Below are positions 32,710-46,892 of a DNA stretch of 64,000 nucleotides, piece by piece. How positions within the stretch are numbered: the first letter of the stretch is position 1; every line of letters begins with the position of its first letter. A program made the position numbers and the translations under genes. The DNA is from Maricurvus nonylphenolicus. GTDB lineage: Bacteria > Pseudomonadota > Gammaproteobacteria > Pseudomonadales > Cellvibrionaceae. The notes under the pieces were generated by a model, which was not told the DNA's origin, ran no database searches, and saw only the letters and a list, made by a program, of their open reading frames with translations. Location: NCBI RefSeq assembly GCF_042854845.1, contig NZ_AP031498.1:2108001-2172000 (forward strand). Reading direction: 5' to 3'.

Positions 32710-33354
32710 ATGGCTGAGCAGACAGTGAACAAACAACGCAAGATTGCGCCCCGCAAGGCGCCTAGTCAGGAGCGATCAAAGCAGAAGGTTAACCAGATTT
32801 TGACGGCGGCCAAACAGCTGTTGATCTCTGATGGGTTGGAAAAATTAACCAATAACCATATTGCCAAGACTGCGGGCATGTCCGTCGGCAGCTTGTACCA
32901 GTACTTTCCGAACAAGCAGGCCATTCTTTATCGGTTGTATCAGGATTGGTTGGAATCCGTAAAAGATGAGATTCGTCCGCTTATCCTTCGAGCCTCTGAA
33001 GTTGATTTGGAGACTTTGCTGGAGGAGCTGTTTGTCTCAGTGTACGGCAGGCCAGGAAATCCCCATGAAGATTCACTGATCGAATCTGAGTTGCTGAAAG
33101 CCATGGGCCTGTATGCTGAGTTACAGGAAATTGATGCTGAACATAGTAAAGCCATGGGAGAGTTATTGGCTGAAATCTTTCTGGCTGCTGGATTAACCTG
33201 TGATGAAGAGACCGCGCATCAGTTAGGTATGTTTACCTACAGTTTTGATGTTGCGCGTTTTGAATTTATCAAAGCGGGTGGTCAACAAGAATTAGCATTT
33301 ACCTGGTTTAGCCAGTCGCTTTTACGGGTTCTCGGACAGTATTTGCCGAAATAG
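32710..33354 (+). CDS. TetR-family transcriptional regulator
   Basis: 214 residues. Helix-turn-helix at about residues 45-70 with AKTAGMSVGSLYQYFPNKQAI, the family signature. A basic N-terminal extension of 25 residues (KQRKIAPRKAPSQERSKQKV) precedes it. The C-terminal ligand domain is not diagnostic. It is divergent from the TonB receptor gene with a pair of palindromic operators between. It resembles the second TetR protein here (50287-50931) in the same basic N-terminus and in SVGSLYxYFPNK. Ligand unknown. Confidence 0.93.
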   Translation: MAEQTVNKQRKIAPRKAPSQERSKQKVNQILTAAKQLLISDGLEKLTNNHIAKTAGMSVGSLYQYFPNKQAILYRLYQDWLESVKDEIRPLILRASEVDLETLLEELFVSVYGRPGNPHEDSLIESELLKAMGLYAELQEIDAEHSKAMGELLAEIFLAAGLTCDEETAHQLGMFTYSFDVARFEFIKAGGQQELAFTWFSQSLLRVLGQYLPK

Positions 33355-33542
33355 CGCCCCTTAAAATTGATTCATTGTTCGGTTTTGTGTAGGCTCCGTC
33401 CCGCTAGTAGCAAATAGTCGCAAACATCACGACATAAAACCTTGACGTCCGTAGCGGGTACGGGAATCCCGCTGCGAGAGCACTCTACTGTGCATTTCTC
33501 GAAACGTTTACGTTTTTTCGAAAAATGAATGAGGAGACGCTC

Positions 33543-34472
33543 GTGTCTGCATCCAATCTTTTTGGCAGCGATGCCAACACCTACGCCAATATTTTTACCT
33601 ATATGGGGCTGCCTCTAAGCCGTGACCTGAGCGATCAGGTTGATGCGGTAGTGATGGGGGTACCCTATGATCTCGCCACCAGTGGCCGATCAGGTACACG
33701 CTTTGGGCCCACCGGTATTCGCCAGGCTTCGGCGCAATTGCGCTGGGAGGAAAAGCGCTGGCCCTGGCAGTTTTCACTAGCGGATAAATTGCGGGTTATC
33801 GATTACGGTGATCTGAATTTTGACGATGGTGACAGTAATAGCATGCTTGAGCTGGTTACTGCAGAAGCCAGTAATATTATGGCGGCAGGTAAAACCCTGC
33901 TGACTTTCGGCGGTGACCATTTTATTACCTTACCGCTGTTACGTGCAGCAGCTAAACATCATGGCCCGTTAGCGTTGATTCATTTTGATGCCCATACCGA
34001 TACTGAGCAAAGTGATCTGGCCTATAACCATGGTTCCATGTTTTACCATGCGCCCAGAGAAGCGCTTATTGTTCCTGAAAACAGTATTCAGGTAGGTATA
34101 CGTACGGAGTATATGGATGAGGATCATGGTTTTGATGTTGTTGATGCAGCCTGGGCCAACAATCATTCAGTTGAAGACATCGTTGACCGTATCCGTGCTC
34201 GGGTAGGGGATAGGGCTGTCTATCTGAGTTTTGATATTGACTGCCTGGATCCGGCCTATGCCCCTGGTACTGGAACCCCTGTGGTGGGAGGTTTAACCTC
34301 GGACAAAGCGCTACAGATTTTGCGTGCATTACAAGGGTTGAATATAGTAGCTATGGATTTGATGGAAGTGGCGCCAGCCTATGACCATGCCGAGATAACA
34401 TCGCTGGCGGGTGCAACGCTTGCGTTGGAAATGCTATACGTGTTTGCCGCAAACAACGTTCTGGAGACTTAA
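33543..34472 (+). CDS. speB: Agmatinase
   Basis: Hydrolyses agmatine to putrescine and urea with a two-manganese centre. GTG 33543 has GAGGAG 6 bases upstream and gives 309 residues; the ATG at 33525 has no site. Ureohydrolase motifs: GGDHFITLPLL near residue 125, HFDAHTDTE near 148, and FDIDCLDPAYAPGTGTP near 229, plus NHGSMFYHAPREALI and DLMEVAPAYDHAEITSLA. These and the whole C-terminal half match E. coli SpeB very closely, which favours agmatine over guanidinobutyrate or arginine. The stop overlaps the next start (TAATG), so the two are coupled. It supplies putrescine to the downstream puu/spu functions. Confidence 0.93.
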   Translation: MSASNLFGSDANTYANIFTYMGLPLSRDLSDQVDAVVMGVPYDLATSGRSGTRFGPTGIRQASAQLRWEEKRWPWQFSLADKLRVIDYGDLNFDDGDSNSMLELVTAEASNIMAAGKTLLTFGGDHFITLPLLRAAAKHHGPLALIHFDAHTDTEQSDLAYNHGSMFYHAPREALIVPENSIQVGIRTEYMDEDHGFDVVDAAWANNHSVEDIVDRIRARVGDRAVYLSFDIDCLDPAYAPGTGTPVVGGLTSDKALQILRALQGLNIVAMDLMEVAPAYDHAEITSLAGATLALEMLYVFAANNVLET

Positions 34473-35827
34473 TGGATTCAGTCAATATTATACGCTTGAT
34501 AGTAATTCTGATATTGGGCGGTTTAGCAGGGGGACCGGTCATGGCCAAGGAAAATGAACGTGTCATTGTGGTGGGGGCAGGCATAGCAGGTTTGGGAGCT
34601 GCCAATTCACTACAGTCCTCCGGTTACGATGTTGTGCTGCTAGAGGCAAGAGATCGTATTGGCGGCCGCATATGGACTGAACGCAGTTCTGGTGTTGCTA
34701 TGGATATGGGGGCAAGCTGGATTCACGGGATTAAAAAGAATCCCATCGCCGCTCTGGCTGAGAAGGCTAAAGCGCCTCTGTCTCCGATCTTCGACTACGA
34801 CCATGCGTCTAACTATAAAAGCGATGGTAGTGGCGAGGGTTTGCCAGATAAAAACGCTGAGCGTTTTATGTCCACGATGGAAGATTATTTGGCGTGGTAC
34901 TTGCGAAGGGAGCCTAACGCATCGCTGCAAACCTTGATTGATGATGCCCAAAGCGAAGGTGATCTGGATTTTCTGACTTCTGCACAGTTGAACTTTATGG
35001 TGAATACTGAGGTAGAGCACGAATTTGCGGCCAGCCCTGAGAAACTGTCTGTCGAGGCTTTGGATGAAGGTAAAAGCCAGAAGGGAGGCGATGTGTTATT
35101 CCCGCAAGGTTATGATGCGATTACTGACTACTTGGCGCAATCTCTGGTTATCCATACTGAGGCTGTGGTATCGAAAATTAAATACGATGCAAAAGGGGTG
35201 GTGGTTTATTCGAGTGCAGGTGAGTTCCGTGGTGATCGGGTAGTGGTCACGGTTCCTCTTGGTGTGCTTAAGGCTGGGCGTATTGAATTTTCACCGTCGC
35301 TGCCAGATAAGAAACTTCAAGCCATAGAAAAGTTGGGCATGGGGGTGTTAAACAAAGTCTGGTTAACGTTTCCCCATGTATTTTGGCATAGGGATATTGA
35401 GCGCAACATCATTCAATATGTCAGCGAGGAAGAAGGGCATTTCAGTGAATGGCTCAACGGTTATAAATATGTACAGCAGCCCGTGTTGCTGGGTTTTAAT
35501 GCCGCTGAGTATGGTGTTACCATTGAGTCAAAATCCGATCAGGCAATTACTGATGAGGCCATGGCGGTTCTTCGAAAAATCTATGGTGAGGATATTCCTG
35601 GACCAGAAGCGGTTAAGATCACGCGCTGGAGGAGTGATCCTTATGCTTTGGGATCGTATTCTTATCTCAAGGTAGGGGCGACGACTAAGCACCGAAAACA
35701 CTTGGCAGAGCCCGTGAATAACCGCCTGTTTTTTGCCGGGGAGGCTACGAGTTCTGCTTACCCTGCGACAACGCAGGGCGCTTATCTGTCCGGGCTGCGA
35801 GAAGCTGAGAGGATTCGTGATTTGTAA
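34472..35827 (+). CDS. Exported flavin amine oxidase (polyamine oxidase-like)
   Basis: FAD amine oxidase of the monoamine/polyamine oxidase family, 451 residues. The N-terminal 25 residues (IIRLIVILILGGLAGG) form a Sec signal peptide, so the enzyme is periplasmic. FAD motif VVGAGIAGLGAANSLQ, then LEARDRIGGRIWT, and the C-terminal FAD contact LFFAGEATSSAYPATTQGAYLSG. It would oxidise an amine to aldehyde, releasing peroxide and ammonia or a smaller amine. The start overlaps the agmatinase stop by one base, giving translational coupling, though the two proteins work in different compartments. Substrate not determined; spermidine or N-acetylpolyamines are plausible. Confidence 0.92.
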   Translation: MDSVNIIRLIVILILGGLAGGPVMAKENERVIVVGAGIAGLGAANSLQSSGYDVVLLEARDRIGGRIWTERSSGVAMDMGASWIHGIKKNPIAALAEKAKAPLSPIFDYDHASNYKSDGSGEGLPDKNAERFMSTMEDYLAWYLRREPNASLQTLIDDAQSEGDLDFLTSAQLNFMVNTEVEHEFAASPEKLSVEALDEGKSQKGGDVLFPQGYDAITDYLAQSLVIHTEAVVSKIKYDAKGVVVYSSAGEFRGDRVVVTVPLGVLKAGRIEFSPSLPDKKLQAIEKLGMGVLNKVWLTFPHVFWHRDIERNIIQYVSEEEGHFSEWLNGYKYVQQPVLLGFNAAEYGVTIESKSDQAITDEAMAVLRKIYGEDIPGPEAVKITRWRSDPYALGSYSYLKVGATTKHRKHLAEPVNNRLFFAGEATSSAYPATTQGAYLSGLREAERIRDL

Positions 35828-35848
35828 GCGAACTCGTCGATGCCAGGA

Positions 35849-37033
35849 TTATTGATGATTATCCTCTCCAAGAAGCGGCGGTGCTTTGGATAAAGATAAT
35901 GGTGTACGGCTAAAGTTAATTGGGTTGCCGACCAGTTCGATTTCTCCGGCGAGAGGGTGTTGTTGTTTAATCACCATGCCACGTTCTCGCAGGTGTGGAT
36001 CCTCAAGCACCTGATCAATGGTATTAATCGGGCTGCAGGGCACACTGACTTGCTCAAGCGCTTCTAGCCAAAACGCCGTTGTGTTGCTTTGCAGTAAAGC
36101 GCTGATTCTTTTGCACACCTCTTCACGGTGAGCCACGCGTTGCGGATTGGTGGCGAAACGCTGATCATTAGCCAACTCAGTAGCACCGGCCACTTCGCAA
36201 AAGGCCTGAAATTGGCGATCGTTTCCTATCGCTAAAATCATATGGCCATCCTGAGTGGCAAAAGCCTGGTAGGGCACGATATTAGGATGAGCATTCCCCA
36301 ATCGTTTGGGTACTTGTTTGCCAATCAAATAATTGCTGGCTTGATTGGCCAGGACTGCAGCCTGTACATCAAACAAGGCCAGATCAATATGTTGACCTAA
36401 GCCGGAACGCTGTCTTTCAAGTAGCGCACCTTGAATAGCGATAGTGGCATAGAGGCCGGTAAAAATATCGGTCACGGCAACGCCTACTTTTTGCGGGCCG
36501 CCACCGGGAAGATCATCTTTCTCTCCGGTGATACTCATCAATCCACCCATTCCCTGAATCATAAAATCATAGCCAGCGCGGTGGCGGTAGGGCCCGGTTT
36601 GGCCAAAACCGGTGATAGAGCAGTAGACCAGTTTGGGGTTAATGGCCTGCAAGCTTGAATAATCGAGGCCGTATTTTTTCAGGCCTCCGACTTTGTAATT
36701 TTCAATCAGTACATCGCAATCTTTTACCAGATTACGAATGGTTTCCTGACCTTCTTGGCTGGTAATGTCTACCGTAATACCGTGCTTGCCGCGATTGGCA
36801 CACAAATAGTAGGCGGACTCTTTGGTGGCTTCACCTTCTGGTGTTGTCAGGTAGGGAGGGCCCCAGTGGCGAGTGTCATCACCAACATCAGGGCGCTCAA
36901 CTTTTATTACTTCTGCCCCCAGGTCTGCCAGCCCCTGACCGGCCCAGGGGCCTGCCAGAATGCGACTCAGATCGAGAACACGATAACCGCTAAGTGGTGC
37001 TTGCGCTGCAGCTGTTTTTTCCTCGGTCGTCAT
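35849..37033 (-). CDS. gcdG: Class III CoA-transferase, glutarate CoA-transferase-like
   Basis: CaiB/BaiF-family enzyme of 394 residues that would move CoA from a donor such as succinyl-CoA to glutarate. Motifs: GYRVLDLSRILAGPWAGQ at the start, SAYYLCANRGKHGITVD, QGMGGLMSITGE, and HIDLALFDVQ with the probable catalytic Asp. It lies 14 bases after a glutaryl-CoA dehydrogenase gene, with a LysR regulator divergent. That is the gcdH-gcdG-gcdR arrangement known from pseudomonads, and it fixes the likely substrate. The mammalian counterpart is SUGCT. Confidence 0.85.
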   Translation of the reverse strand: MTTEEKTAAAQAPLSGYRVLDLSRILAGPWAGQGLADLGAEVIKVERPDVGDDTRHWGPPYLTTPEGEATKESAYYLCANRGKHGITVDITSQEGQETIRNLVKDCDVLIENYKVGGLKKYGLDYSSLQAINPKLVYCSITGFGQTGPYRHRAGYDFMIQGMGGLMSITGEKDDLPGGGPQKVGVAVTDIFTGLYATIAIQGALLERQRSGLGQHIDLALFDVQAAVLANQASNYLIGKQVPKRLGNAHPNIVPYQAFATQDGHMILAIGNDRQFQAFCEVAGATELANDQRFATNPQRVAHREEVCKRISALLQSNTTAFWLEALEQVSVPCSPINTIDQVLEDPHLRERGMVIKQQHPLAGEIELVGNPINFSRTPLSLSKAPPLLGEDNHQ

Positions 37034-37047
37034 AACATCTGCCTGTA

Positions 37048-38235
37048 TTAACTAAAGGCTGCAATGCCGGTTTGTGCACGGCCAAGAATCAAGGCGTGAA
37101 CATCCTGTGTGCCTTCATAGGTATTCACCACTTCCAGGTTCACCATATGTCGCATTACTGGGTACTCATCGGAGATGCCGTTGCCGCCGTGCATATCGCG
37201 GGCTTCACGGGCAACTTCCAGCGCTTTAATGCAGGAGTTACGTTTTAGCAGCGAGATAAGCTCGGGGGCCAGTTCATTTTTATCTTTCAACTGGCTAGCG
37301 CGCAGACAGCCCTGCAAGCCCAAAGAAATATCGGTTTGCATAATTGCCAGCTTTTTCTGAATCAGCTGGTTGGCTGCCAATGGGCGATTAAACTGTTTGC
37401 GCTCCATGGTGTATTCCAGCGCCGCATGCCAGCAGGCTTCTGCAGCACCCAGTGCGCCCCAGGAAATACCCAGGCGAGCACTGTTTAAACAGCCGAACGG
37501 ACCCTTCAGGCCTTTCACATTGGGCAGCAGGTTTTCGGCAGGAACGAACACTTCGTCCATCACAATTTCACCGGTAATGGATGCACGTAGCGCCAGCTTG
37601 CCTTCAATCTTCGGTGCGGATAATCCGTCCATGCCTTTTTCCAGGATAAAGCCGCGGATATCGCCTTCATCATCTTTGGCCCAGACCACAAACACATCGG
37701 CTACCGGTGAGTTGGTGATCCACATTTTGGCACCACTCAGGCTATAGCCGCCTTCTACTGATTTTGCGCGGGTAACCATGCTACCCGGGTCAGAGCCGTG
37801 GTCTGGCTCGGTCAGGCCGAAGCACCCAATCCACTCGCCTGCGGCCAGTTTGGGCAGGTACTTTTGCTTCTGCTCTTCGCTGCCATAGGCATAAATGGGA
37901 TACATCACCAGGCTGGATTGAACACTCATCATGGAGCGGTAACCTGAGTCCACGCGCTCAATTTCGCGGGCAATCAGGCCGTAGCTAACATAGCTAACAC
38001 CGGGGCAACCATAACCCTGCAGGGGGGAGCCGAGTAAACCCAGTTCGCCCATCTCACGGAAGATGCTTAGATCGGTATGTTCGTCACGGAAGGCCTGACG
38101 GACACGAGGTTGGAGCTTATCCTGGGCATATTGGCGAGCGGTGTCTCTAACCATGCGCTCTTCTTCAGTCAGTTGTTGATCCAGACCGAAGGGGTCTTGC
38201 CAGTTAAAGTCTTTAGACCATTGGTTGCTGCTCAT
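37048..38235 (-). CDS. gcdH: Glutaryl-CoA dehydrogenase
   Basis: Acyl-CoA dehydrogenase of 395 residues that oxidatively decarboxylates glutaryl-CoA to crotonyl-CoA. The C-terminal TYEGTQDVHALILGRAQTG carries the GCDH catalytic Glu at about residue 374. IGCFGLTEPDHGSDPGSM and MWITNSPVADVFVVWAK are the FAD/substrate regions of this subfamily. The sequence matches GCDH rather than short-chain acyl-CoA dehydrogenases throughout. It heads the gcdH-gcdG operon, divergent from a LysR regulator with 128 AT-rich bases between. It would drain lysine- or cadaverine-derived glutarate to acetyl-CoA. Confidence 0.95.
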   Translation of the reverse strand: MSSNQWSKDFNWQDPFGLDQQLTEEERMVRDTARQYAQDKLQPRVRQAFRDEHTDLSIFREMGELGLLGSPLQGYGCPGVSYVSYGLIAREIERVDSGYRSMMSVQSSLVMYPIYAYGSEEQKQKYLPKLAAGEWIGCFGLTEPDHGSDPGSMVTRAKSVEGGYSLSGAKMWITNSPVADVFVVWAKDDEGDIRGFILEKGMDGLSAPKIEGKLALRASITGEIVMDEVFVPAENLLPNVKGLKGPFGCLNSARLGISWGALGAAEACWHAALEYTMERKQFNRPLAANQLIQKKLAIMQTDISLGLQGCLRASQLKDKNELAPELISLLKRNSCIKALEVAREARDMHGGNGISDEYPVMRHMVNLEVVNTYEGTQDVHALILGRAQTGIAAFS

Positions 38236-38363
38236 AGGGGCCCTCGATAGATGGTTTGCTGTGATTTTAGGTGTGAACAGGGCTAATTTAGCAATTAAGA
38301 GTGAATAAATATAATATATGTTAAGTATGTAAATGATATATTTTGGATATGGTGAGGTGAGGC

Positions 38364-39233
38364 TTGGACAGGCGTCAGTTGCAGATTTTTCAAATGGTGG
38401 CCGAAGAGGGCAGTTTTACCAAGGCGGCCAACCGCCTGCATATGGCCCAGCCGGCGGTCAGTATTGCTGTGCGCAAGCTTGAAGAGGATGTTGGTTTACC
38501 GCTATTTAGCCGAGCGGATAAAAAGGTCAACCTTACCTCAGAGGGGGGCATACTCTTGCAGCATGCGCGAACAATTCTGATGCAGTTTGAGCAGGCAAAG
38601 CTGGAGATGTCGGAGTTGCAGGCCATGGAGGGTGGGCGGGTAAATTTGGGCACTTCAGTATTGATGGGCAGTTACTACTTCCCGGATAAAATTGCCGCCT
38701 TTCGTCAGCAATACCCACAAATTTCGGTTTCTGTCATCGGCGAGGGAACACGTCGGGCCCAACAGCTGCTGTTGGACGGTGAGATTGATATGGCGCTGGT
38801 GAATGTTAACGATGCCGCAGACGAGCTGGAAGTAAAGCCGTTGGGAGCCCCGGAAGAGATCGTGGCCTGCGTCGCTCGTAGTCATCCATTAGCCTCACAG
38901 CAACGTATTAGCTTTACTGACTTTTTGGCAGAACCCTTGGTGGTATACCGGGAGGGTTACTACATGCGTGAATTGATTGAGGCAAAAGCCGCCGCGCTTG
39001 ATCTGATGCCGAATATTGCGGTGGAAACCAATGTGTCGCATTTGATGATTAATTTAATTGAACAGCAGCAAGGGTTGGGGTTTTGTATCCGGCGTGTGGC
39101 GGATCAGGAGCCTGGCCTTAGTGCGATCAGTTTTGAAGAGCCTATGTTTTTGGAATTGGGCTTTGCCTGGAAGCGTAACCGCTATGTATCTAAGGCCAAT
39201 CAGGCGTTTATGGATTTTGTCTTGAGCAGCTAG
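38364..39233 (+). CDS. gcdR: LysR-family regulator of glutarate genes
   Basis: 289 residues. The start must be TTG: an in-frame TGA lies two codons upstream, and GAGGTGAGG is the ribosome site. The N-terminal helix-turn-helix is GSFTKAANRLHMAQPAVSIAVRKLEEDVG; an inducer-binding domain follows. It is divergent from gcdH. Between them lies an AT-rich region with an imperfect dyad around 38311-38340, which would suit LysR binding. Assigned as GcdR by position; the protein alone shows only the family. Confidence 0.85.
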   Translation: MDRRQLQIFQMVAEEGSFTKAANRLHMAQPAVSIAVRKLEEDVGLPLFSRADKKVNLTSEGGILLQHARTILMQFEQAKLEMSELQAMEGGRVNLGTSVLMGSYYFPDKIAAFRQQYPQISVSVIGEGTRRAQQLLLDGEIDMALVNVNDAADELEVKPLGAPEEIVACVARSHPLASQQRISFTDFLAEPLVVYREGYYMRELIEAKAAALDLMPNIAVETNVSHLMINLIEQQQGLGFCIRRVADQEPGLSAISFEEPMFLELGFAWKRNRYVSKANQAFMDFVLSS

Positions 39234-39337
39234 CGCTAAATACCTCAGAAGTTTTTGCCAAGCCTCTCATCATTTGGTATGGTTTTGCTGTTTAAATATA
39301 CAGTATTTGGGTGGTTGGAAAATTGAGTGGTCGAGGA

Positions 39338-44983
<5,646 letters not shown>

Positions 44984-45305
44984 TCAGCATCTATAAAAGT
45001 TGAAGTATTATTCGGCTTGTAACTTCCTGGAGCATGGGGTAGAGTAACCCCATGACTCCATATTCCTATCAACATAACGCCATTTTTGTGACTCCCAGCC
45101 GTTATATCGCCTGGGAGCATTGGGCGTGCACGTCTTCTGCCTGGCAGGACATCTTTAGCGGTGAGGACGACGACCCGCGACTTATCACTTCTACGTAAGC
45201 AGTAGCTGAGACGGCTCTTCAATAAGCCGCTCGAAAAGACTCTCAATAGATCGATCACCATCAGCGGTGATTAAGCATCAGATTCTATAGATTGGGGAAG
45301 TGAAT
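44984..45305. other. Gene-free structured region between uvrA and puuB
   Basis: No convincing gene. It holds several inverted repeats: an 8-base stem CATGGGGT/ACCCCATG with a 6-base loop at 45033-45054; CTCCCAG/CTGGGAG around 45092-45118; and GGCT/AGCC around 45215-45230. No U-run follows the first stem, so a terminator is not certain. The region may be a 5' leader of the puuB transcript or contain operators. A 48-codon plus-strand ORF (45052-45198) and a minus-strand ORF across it lack ribosome sites. Confidence 0.4.
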
Positions 45306-46610
45306 ATGTTAGGACTCAAAAAACCACAAGAAACCACCGAACACACAGGTTCTTATTATGCTGCCACGGCCAATTGGCAGACGGATTACCCGCAACTCAA
45401 AGGCCATCAACAGGCGGATGTGGTGGTTGTTGGCGGCGGTTTTACCGGTGTAAATACCGCCCTGGAACTGGCCGAACGTGGCTACTCTGTTATTTTGCTC
45501 GAAGCCAACCGTATCAGCTGGGGCGCAACAGGCCGCAATGGTGGCCAGATTATTGGCGGCATAGGTCACGATCCTGAGCAGTTTGAGAAACGTATCGGCA
45601 AAGAGGGTGTGCGAGCCATCTATGATATGGGCGTAGAGTGCTGCGATATTATTCGCGAGCGGGTCGAGAAATATAAGATCGACTGTGACCTCACTTGGGG
45701 TTATTGCGATGTGGCATTAAAGCCCCGTCATATGCGTGAGTTTGAAGAACAGAAAAACTATCAGGAGCGTATGGGTTACCCGCACTCTCTTGAGATGCTT
45801 GATAAGGAGCAGCTACGCAGTGAAGTAGGTTCCGACCTTTATTTAGGCGGTATGCTTAATCGTACCGGTAATGGTCACTGCCATGTACTGAATCTGTGTA
45901 TTGGCGAGGCCAAGGCCGCTGAAGAGCTGGGCGTAAAAATCTTTGAGCAATCACGAGTTGTTAAAGTTGTTGAAGGAAATAGTCCGGCTGTACATACAGA
46001 GCAGGGGGTGGTGAATGCGGAACATATTGTCTTGTGTGGCAACGCCTATCTTGATGGTTTGGTATCCAAGATTTCATCCAAAGTGTTGCCATCTAACAGT
46101 TCGGTGGTCACGACTGAGCCCTTAACCGAAGAGCAGGCGCAAGCCATTATGCCGGGTAATCGCGCAGTATGTGATCCACGTACGGCTTTGGATTATTACC
46201 GCTTAACCGCCGATCGTCGTTTACTGTTTGGAGGCCTGTCTAATTACACCGGACGTGAGCCGAAAGACTTGTTCGGTGTGATGCGCAAGAAAATGCTCAA
46301 GGTCTTCCCGCAATTACATGGGGTAAAACTTGATCACGGTTGGAGTGGCCAAATGGCCATTGGTATGAACCGTATGCCGCAGTTGGGTCGCTTAAATGGC
46401 AATGTTTACTATATTCAAGCATATGCAGGCCATGGTGTTGCACCGACACATATGATGGGGCGTATTACCGCACAGATGATAGCCGGGCAGGCCGAACGGT
46501 TTGATGTATTCGGCAAGATAAAGCATTGGCCATTCCCCGGTGGCAAGTTATTACGTACACCCAGTTTTGCGTTGGGCATGATGTATTACAAGTTGTTGGA
46601 TGAGCTTTAA
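45306..46610 (+). CDS. puuB: FAD-dependent gamma-glutamylpolyamine oxidase (PuuB)
   Basis: 434 residues from ATG 45306 (GGGGAAG 5 bases upstream). Oxidises gamma-glutamylputrescine or a related amine to the aldehyde. SYYAATANW near the start, FAD motif VVGGGFTGVNTALELAERG, then RISWGATGRNGGQIIGG, and the C-terminal QAYAGHGVAPTHMMGR and RFDVFGKIKHWPFPGGKLLR are all PuuB-like. Length equals the E. coli enzyme (426). An aldehyde dehydrogenase follows 282 bases on, past a repeat element, which would convert its product. A PuuB paralogue lies at 56764-58050. Confidence 0.92.
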   Translation: MLGLKKPQETTEHTGSYYAATANWQTDYPQLKGHQQADVVVVGGGFTGVNTALELAERGYSVILLEANRISWGATGRNGGQIIGGIGHDPEQFEKRIGKEGVRAIYDMGVECCDIIRERVEKYKIDCDLTWGYCDVALKPRHMREFEEQKNYQERMGYPHSLEMLDKEQLRSEVGSDLYLGGMLNRTGNGHCHVLNLCIGEAKAAEELGVKIFEQSRVVKVVEGNSPAVHTEQGVVNAEHIVLCGNAYLDGLVSKISSKVLPSNSSVVTTEPLTEEQAQAIMPGNRAVCDPRTALDYYRLTADRRLLFGGLSNYTGREPKDLFGVMRKKMLKVFPQLHGVKLDHGWSGQMAIGMNRMPQLGRLNGNVYYIQAYAGHGVAPTHMMGRITAQMIAGQAERFDVFGKIKHWPFPGGKLLRTPSFALGMMYYKLLDEL

Positions 46611-46647
46611 AGAAAAAGCCGTCAGATTTATTCGTTAAACATTAGTA

Positions 46648-46857
46648 CGCCATTCCCTCGAAAGAGGGAAGTGCCTGCCCCGTGACTATGGGGAGCGCTT
46701 TGGGCATCCAGAGCTACGGAGTAAATAAACTCAAATTGGCATAGAGTAGATTCTATGAACTGTGTATAGCGGTTCTAGTGAGTGCTATTCAAACTGGATA
46801 CCCAAAACACTCGCGATGCTCGCGGGGCAGGCTCTACCCGCGTGCGCGGGAATGGCG
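46648..46857. repeat. REPIN-like inverted-repeat element between puuB and aldehyde dehydrogenase
   Basis: A 210-base element with terminal inverted repeats ACGCCATTCCC (46647-46657) and GGGAATGGCG (46848-46857). Inside are a second inverted pair, TTTGGGCATCC (46699-46709) and GGATACCCAAA (46796-46806), and small hairpins (TTCCCTC/GAGGGAA; CCCGCG/CGCGGG). The same end sequences form a compact hairpin at 56281-56310. This is the layout of REP doublets or a small non-autonomous mobile element. It fills most of the gene-free gap 46611-46892. Confidence 0.7.
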
Positions 46858-46892
46858 CCTTCTTCACGTGTAAGAAATAGGAAGACTTTGAC

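Noticed and set aside
33447..33470. Imperfect GCGGG/CCCGC palindrome upstream of agmatinase
   Set aside because: Resembles the REP-type hairpins but the arms match poorly, so I do not count it as a copy.
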